Assembly: GCF_003259905.1 (NCBI RefSeq)
Contig: NZ_QLMG01000010.1
Coordinates: 57,397 to 121,396 of the forward strand
Source of the DNA: Salipiger aestuarii
GTDB taxonomy: Bacteria > Pseudomonadota > Alphaproteobacteria > Rhodobacterales > Rhodobacteraceae
DNA: 64,000 bases
Direction of reading: 5' to 3'
Each line of letters begins with the position of its first letter. Positions within the stretch are counted from its first letter, which is position 1. The translations under genes were made by a program, and so were the position numbers. The notes beneath the pieces are model-generated. The model was not told where the DNA came from. It did not search any database and saw only the letters and a list, made by a program, of their open reading frames with translations. Shown one piece after another: positions 60,096-64,000 of the stretch.

Positions 60096-61340
60096 TCAAT
60101 GCGCCACCCCGGCGGCGACGGATTCGTCGATGAACCGCCCCTCACGAAACCGGTCCATGCCGAACGCCGCCGTCAGGGGCGATGCGCCCGTCGCCATCAG
60201 CTCGGCAAATCCCCAGCCCGAGCCGGGGATCGCCTTGAACCCGCCAGTGCCCCAACCGCAGTTGATGAAACAGCCCTCGACCGGGGTTTTGGACAGGATC
60301 GGCGAACGGTCGCCGGTCACATCCACGATTCCCGCCCATTGCCGCATCATCTTGAGCCGTGAGATCATCGGAAAGGTTTCCACCAGCGCCCGCACCGTTT
60401 CCTCGATATGCTGGAAACTGCCGCGCTGGGTGTAGTTTATATAGCCGTCCGTGCCGCCGCCGATGACCATTTCGCCCTTGTCGGACTGGCTCATGTAGCC
60501 GTGCACGGTGTTGGCCATGACGACCACGTCCATGCAGGGCTTGATCGGTTCCGACACCAGCGCCTGCAAGGCCACGGATTCCAGCGGCAGGCGAAAGCCC
60601 GCCATCCCGGCCAGCACGCCCGAATGCCCCGCCACGACAAGGCCCAGCCGATCGCAGTCGATCCGCCCTTGCGTGGTTTCAACGCCCCGCACCCGGCCCG
60701 CCGACTGGCGCACCGCCGTCACCTCGGTGTTCTGGATGATGTCCATGCCCATGTCCGAACAGGCCCGCGCATAGCCCCAGGCCACAGCATCGTGGCGCGC
60801 GGTGCCGCCGCGCGGCTGCCACAGCGCCCCCAGCACCGGATAACGCGGGCCGTCTATATTCATGATCGGACACAACCGCTTGACCTCGGCGGGCGAGATC
60901 ATGTCGGTGTCGATGCCCTGCAAGCGGTTGGCATGCACCGTGCGCTGATAGCCGCGCAGCTCGTGTTCGGTCTGGGCCAGCATCATCACGCCGCGCGGGC
61001 TGAACATCACGTTGTAGTTAAGATCCTGGCTTAGTCCTTCGTAAAGCGAGCGCGCCTTTTCATACAGCGCCGCCGACGGGTCCTGCAAATAATTCGAGCG
61101 GATGATCGTGGTGTTGCGCCCGGTGTTGCCCCCGCCCAGCCAGCCCTTTTCGATGATCGCCACGTTGGTGATGCCGAAATTCTTGCCAAGATAATATGCC
61201 GTTGCAAGCCCGTGCCCGCCGGCCCCCACGATCACCACATCGTAGCGCGTCTTGGGCGCCGGGCTGCGCCAGGCGCGCGCCCAGCCGGTGTGATGGCGCG
61301 CAGCCTCTCGGGCGACGGCGAACATGGAATATCGTTTCAT
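60096..61340 (-). CDS. soxB: Sarcosine oxidase beta subunit
   Basis: FAD-containing subunit, 414 residues, full length; holds covalent FMN at a His and non-covalent FAD. Seen: Rossmann motif VVIVGAGGHGLATAYYL (about 33-49), the LGGGNTGRNTTIIRSNY stretch around the flavin site, and the C-terminal INCGWGTGGFKAIPGSGWGFAELMATG of the DAO fold. The start at 61340 gives the SoxB N-terminus MKRYSMFAVAREA; the longer frame to 61412 is unconserved. As first gene, its upstream 286 bases should hold the operon promoter; I see no clear elements apart from a minisatellite. Confidence 0.95.
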   Translation of the reverse strand: MKRYSMFAVAREAARHHTGWARAWRSPAPKTRYDVVIVGAGGHGLATAYYLGKNFGITNVAIIEKGWLGGGNTGRNTTIIRSNYLQDPSAALYEKARSLYEGLSQDLNYNVMFSPRGVMMLAQTEHELRGYQRTVHANRLQGIDTDMISPAEVKRLCPIMNIDGPRYPVLGALWQPRGGTARHDAVAWGYARACSDMGMDIIQNTEVTAVRQSAGRVRGVETTQGRIDCDRLGLVVAGHSGVLAGMAGFRLPLESVALQALVSEPIKPCMDVVVMANTVHGYMSQSDKGEMVIGGGTDGYINYTQRGSFQHIEETVRALVETFPMISRLKMMRQWAGIVDVTGDRSPILSKTPVEGCFINCGWGTGGFKAIPGSGWGFAELMATGASPLTAAFGMDRFREGRFIDESVAAGVAH

Positions 61341-61452
61341 CAAGCCTCGAATCCGGATCGAAGGGAACGGGATGTCGCATAGACCTGAGCACGGGCAGCC
61401 CCCCTTCCGCAACCGTCAGGTTCAGACAGATTTGCGACGGCGGCCGATCTTG

Positions 61453-61523
61453 GGGCAACTCGGTCACGCCGCCTCGGGCAACTCGGTCACGCCCGCCTCG
61501 GACGATGTGGTCACGCCCGCACC
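61453..61523. repeat. Short tandem repeat, three imperfect 23/24-base units
   Basis: Units begin at 61453, 61476 and 61500. Unit 2 differs from unit 1 by one inserted C; unit 3 is diverged in the first half but keeps GGTCACGCCCGC. It lies in the divergent soxB-ccmI gap, so a change in copy number could affect a promoter. Confidence 0.7.
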
Positions 61524-61626
61524 GGGCGATCCGCCGCGCCTGTTGGGTCTTTTTTCCGACGCGCCGCGCCTGTACATGACCCAAACGGGAAGACCCGCGC
61601 CCCCGCGCAAAACCACGGGAGAAAGC

Positions 61627-62859
61627 ATGACCCTTTTCTGGATCGTCTCGGGCGCCGCGGCGCTTGCGGTTGCCGCCATCCTCGCGCGCGCGCTGCTGCA
61701 CGCGCGCGCCGGCGCAGCGCCGGGCACCGACCACGACCTGTCCGTCTACCGCGACCAGCTGCGCGAGATCGACCGCGACGCCGCCCGTGGCGCCATCCTC
61801 CCCGAAGAGGCCGAACGCCTGCGCACCGAAGTCTCGCGCCGCATCCTGTCCGCCGACGCCCGCTCGGGCGGCAAGGCGCCCCCCCTCACCCAGCCGCGCG
61901 GACCGGCATTGGTGCTTACCGCGCTGATCGTGCCCGGCCTGTTGATCGGCGCTTTCGCGCTTTACTGGCAACTGGGGGCGCCCGGATACCGTGACCTGGG
62001 GTTGCAGGACCGCATCATTCGCGCCCGGGACGCCCGCGCAAACCGCCCCGACCAGGCCGAAGCCGAATCCCGCCTTCCCCCAAGCGCGGAGGCCGACGCC
62101 CCGGCCGATTACCTCGACCTCGTCGAAAAGCTGCGCACCACCGTACAGGACCGCCCCGATGATCCGCGCGGTCACACCCTGCTGGCCCGTTCCGAAGCGG
62201 CACTGGGGAATTATGCGGCCGCCTACGCCGCACAGCGACAGCTGATCGCGCTCAAGGGCGATGCCGCCACCGCACAGGATTACGCCGATCTGGCCGATAT
62301 GATGGTCCTGGCCGCCGGAGGTTATGTGTCGCCACAAACCGAACAGGTCCTCGACGAAATCATGCGCCGCGACCCGGAAAATGGCGTGGCGCGCTACTAT
62401 GGCGGGCTGATGATGGCCCAGACAGGGCGACCCGACGCCGCCTTCCGCATCTGGGACAAGCTGCTGCGCGACAGCCCCGCGGATGCGGCATGGATCGCCC
62501 CGATCCGCGGCCAGATCCAGGACCTTGCGATGCTGGCCGGGGTGAATGATTATGCCCCTCCCCTGCCCAACCCCGGCATCGCCGGTCCCAGCGCCGATGA
62601 CATAACCGCGGCGTCCGGGTTGACCGCCGACGACCGTCAGGCGATGATCCAAGGCATGGTCGACCGGCTGGAAGACCGCCTTGCCACGCAGGGCGGCAGT
62701 CCGCAGGAATGGGCGCAGCTTATCGGCGCGCTCGGCGTGCTGGGTGACGCGGATCGCGCTGCCGCCATCTGGGCCGAAGCCAGAATCGTCTTCGCCGCGC
62801 AACCCGAGGCGCTCGGTATCGTTGAACAAGCCGCGACAGACGCGGGTGTGGCGCAATGA
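61627..62859 (+). CDS. ccmI: C-type cytochrome biogenesis protein CcmI
   Basis: Membrane protein of the cytochrome c maturation system I that holds apocytochrome c for haem ligation; 410 residues. N-terminal membrane segment (2-25), a short loop with the DHDLSVYRDQLREIDRDAARG motif, a second membrane helix (about 97-120), then a periplasmic TPR-like region with repeated A-x-Y/LGNY and GRPDAAFRIWDK patterns. Two-helix plus TPR layout defines CcmI. GGGAG lies before the ATG at 61627. It shares the respiratory theme with ccoGHIS at the other end of the window. It is followed by ruvX after 105 bases. Confidence 0.94.
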   Translation: MTLFWIVSGAAALAVAAILARALLHARAGAAPGTDHDLSVYRDQLREIDRDAARGAILPEEAERLRTEVSRRILSADARSGGKAPPLTQPRGPALVLTALIVPGLLIGAFALYWQLGAPGYRDLGLQDRIIRARDARANRPDQAEAESRLPPSAEADAPADYLDLVEKLRTTVQDRPDDPRGHTLLARSEAALGNYAAAYAAQRQLIALKGDAATAQDYADLADMMVLAAGGYVSPQTEQVLDEIMRRDPENGVARYYGGLMMAQTGRPDAAFRIWDKLLRDSPADAAWIAPIRGQIQDLAMLAGVNDYAPPLPNPGIAGPSADDITAASGLTADDRQAMIQGMVDRLEDRLATQGGSPQEWAQLIGALGVLGDADRAAAIWAEARIVFAAQPEALGIVEQAATDAGVAQ

Positions 62860-62964
62860 CCCCGGTTTCTTGTGGCCCGACCGATCCCGGAGAAGGCGCC
62901 GTACCGCAACGGGCGCGGCGTCGTTCGTGCCTTTCCGCACCCCGCCCCCAAGGACCGCCCACCC

Positions 62965-63438
62965 ATGATTCATGACGACATCGAAAGCTTTGCCGCCGCG
63001 CTTGCGCCGATGCGCCCTCTTGCCGGGCTGGACCTGGGCACCAAGACCATCGGAGTTGCCATTTCCGACCGTCTGCACGGCGTCGCCACGCCGCAGGAAA
63101 CCGTCAAACGCAAGAAATTCACCCTCGACGCGAACCGCCTTCTGGCGATCCTGAAGGACCGTGAGGTTGGCGGCATCGTGCTGGGTCTGCCACGCAATAT
63201 GGATGGTTCCGAAGGCCCGCGCTGCCAGTCCACCCGCGCCTTTGCCCGCAATTTTGCGCAACTCTGGGACGGGCCGATCGCCTTCTGGGATGAACGCCTG
63301 TCGACCGTCGCCGCCGAACGCGCCCTGATCGAGGCCGACACCAGCCGCGCCAAACGCGCCGAACTGATCGACCATGTCGCCGCCTCGTTCATCCTGCAAG
63401 GGGCACTGGACCGCATGCACCATCTGAAAAACGCATGA
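62965..63438 (+). CDS. ruvX: Putative Holliday junction resolvase / pre-16S rRNA nuclease (RuvX/YqgF)
   Basis: RNase-H-fold nuclease of 157 residues. Motifs: [15 protein letters not shown] (catalytic Asp, about 21-35), [18 protein letters not shown], and the C-terminal [17 protein letters not shown] (catalytic Asp/Glu, about 112-128). In E. coli YqgF helps mature 16S rRNA; a junction resolvase role is debated. The start at 62965 opens on the short acidic N-terminus. The stop overlaps the DUF1289 start (ATGA). The ccmI-ruvX-DUF1289 order is conserved in Rhodobacterales to my knowledge. Confidence 0.94.
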   Translation: MIHDDIESFAAALAPMRPLAGLDLGTKTIGVAISDRLHGVATPQETVKRKKFTLDANRLLAILKDREVGGIVLGLPRNMDGSEGPRCQSTRAFARNFAQLWDGPIAFWDERLSTVAAERALIEADTSRAKRAELIDHVAASFILQGALDRMHHLKNA

Positions 63439-63614
63439 GCCAGCCCATCGACAGCCCCTGCACCAAGGTCTGCCTGATCGACCCCAAAAGCAGACTCTGC
63501 ACAGGTTGTTTGCGCAGCATCGACGAGATCACCGCCTGGGCGAACCTGCCGCCGGAAACACGGCGCGAAATCATGCAGACCCTGCCCGCGCGCCGCCCCC
63601 TGCCGGCACACTGA
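63435..63614 (+). CDS. DUF1289 domain protein (small Cys-rich)
   Basis: A 59-residue protein that is easily missed because it is so short. It carries the DUF1289 pattern [18 protein letters not shown] (9-26), with four Cys that could bind a metal, then [18 protein letters not shown]. Function unknown. The ATG overlaps the ruvX stop, so it is co-translated with it. Its TGA is at 63612-63614, immediately before the CTAG that the IS481-like element uses, so the gene itself escapes disruption. Confidence 0.88.
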   Translation: MSQPIDSPCTKVCLIDPKSRLCTGCLRSIDEITAWANLPPETRREIMQTLPARRPLPAH

Positions 63615-63615
63615 C

Positions 63616-64000
63616 CTAGGTGTTTAGTCCCAGCGTGTGATGGTCTACTTATCTGTGACCATGGGAAGGGCGCACTATGGGACAAATTCTTCACGGCAGC
63701 GCCACGCACTGTTACCCGGCAGGCGATTTGCAAGGCAAATCTGCCGAGAGGGCACGCACGCCATCAGAGCAGCAATACAGCGATCCATTGGCTGGCAGTC
63801 GTTTGCGCAGCACAACGATGAGAAGCGCAAGCTTCGAACGCGGCGCTGAGCCGGGAGTTGGGCATCAACGTCAAGACCGTCGCCAAGTGGCGCAAGCGTG
63901 CGACGGTTGAGGACGTGCGGATGGGTCCGAAGGACGCGCATTCGACAGTTCTCAGCGTCGAGGAGGACGCCGTGATTGTCGCTTTCCGGCGCCACACGCT
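63616..64000 (+). mobile_element. IS481-like insertion sequence, left end (runs off the window)
   Basis: The element appears to begin at 63621 with TGTTTAGTCCCAGCGTGTGA, a left-end type I recall for IS481 relatives of Rhodobacteraceae. It abuts CCTAGG (63615-63620); IS481 is known to insert at NCTAGN. The transposase follows (63677 on). The right end lies outside, so the target duplication cannot be tested here. Confidence 0.75.
63677..64000 (+). pseudogene. IS481-like transposase N-terminus, broken by two out-of-frame insertions
   Basis: Reads MGQILHGSAT at the start, then an inserted 50 bases, then HAIRAAIQRS (63760-63786), then about 41 extra bases, then QASNAALSRELGINVKTVAKW from 63828 and a readable frame through GPKDAHSTVLSVEEDA to the window end. 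Expected IS481 order is GSAT(TT)HAIRAAIQRSxASLxALSRELGI. The 50-base insert is flanked by direct repeats CACGCAC (63703-63709 and 63753-63759). The helix-turn-helix part of the protein is therefore not expressed in frame. The C-terminal catalytic domain is outside the window. Confidence 0.75.

Noticed and set aside
61060..63423. Open frame of 787 codons on the minus strand opposite ccmI and ruvX
   Set aside because: It spans two well-defined plus-strand genes and a divergent promoter gap, and its C-terminal end runs into a shifted frame of soxB; composition is shadow-like.
1..64000. CRISPR arrays, rRNA, tRNA genes and replication origin
   Set aside because: No regularly spaced repeats, no tRNA-like cloverleaf signals and no DnaA-box clusters were seen.

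Overview
The window is a GC-rich bacterial chromosome segment with the gene content and gene order of a marine-type Rhodobacterales (Roseobacter/Rhodobacter group) alphaproteobacterium. Pointers are the ccoGHIS cluster, an Mcl1-type malyl-CoA lyase of the ethylmalonyl-CoA pathway, heterotetrameric sarcosine oxidase, the ccmI-ruvX-DUF1289 order, the mutY/dciA/dsbA order and several Rhodobacterales-type hypothetical families. Both DNA ends are cut: ccoG at the left and an IS481-like element at the right. I see no rRNA, tRNA, CRISPR array or origin.

Layout. 0-4.2 kb: cbb3 oxidase assembly genes ccoGHIS (+). 4.3-7.7 kb: a GMC oxidoreductase behind a perfect palindrome, then an Lrp regulator divergent from alanine dehydrogenase. 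7.8-15.9 kb: a small secreted protein, ftsK, a PLP aminotransferase and an amidase (all -), then a UbiH-type hydroxylase (+). 16-21.8 kb: two SDRs, a degenerate crotonase-like protein, a DUF2125-like protein, a cupredoxin-like secreted protein, a TIM-barrel/methylglyoxal synthase fusion and a RidA protein. 21.8-27.6 kb: gamma-glutamyltransferase overlapping an ectoine-hydrolase-like M24 protein, a glycosyltransferase and a BaiN-like flavoprotein. 27.6-35.4 kb: a neighbourhood with a D-amino-acid theme (Dat-like transaminase, DgcA/DgcN-like D-glutamate pair, DAACS symporter), also holding mcl1. 35.7-43.7 kb: a RimB-RimK fusion, a sulfotransferase, an acyl-CoA synthetase, a GGDEF protein, a degenerate M48-like membrane protein and a SPOR protein. 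43.8-48.4 kb: a compact nucleoside salvage operon cdd-deoA-deoB-add-upp (-). 48.5-53.3 kb: AlkB, MutY, DciA, DsbA and a CoA-transferase. 53.4-54.7 kb: an IS110-type element with a frameshifted transposase. 54.8-61.3 kb: sodB and the sarcosine oxidase genes soxB, D, A, G (-), interrupted by an opposite-strand gene for a GIY-YIG-like protein. 61.6-64 kb: ccmI, ruvX and a DUF1289 protein (+), then an IS481-like insertion at a CTAG site.

How the genes work together. The left end matures the high-affinity cbb3 oxidase; ccmI at the right serves cytochrome c maturation for the same respiratory chain. The middle is rich in amino-acid, D-amino-acid and one-carbon/acyl-CoA metabolism typical of marine heterotrophs using dissolved organic nitrogen. 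A dispersed 3'-end repeat (three copies, each just after a gene and in that gene's orientation) looks like a lineage-specific terminator-associated element. The most unusual proteins are the methylglyoxal synthase fusion and the RimB-RimK fusion.
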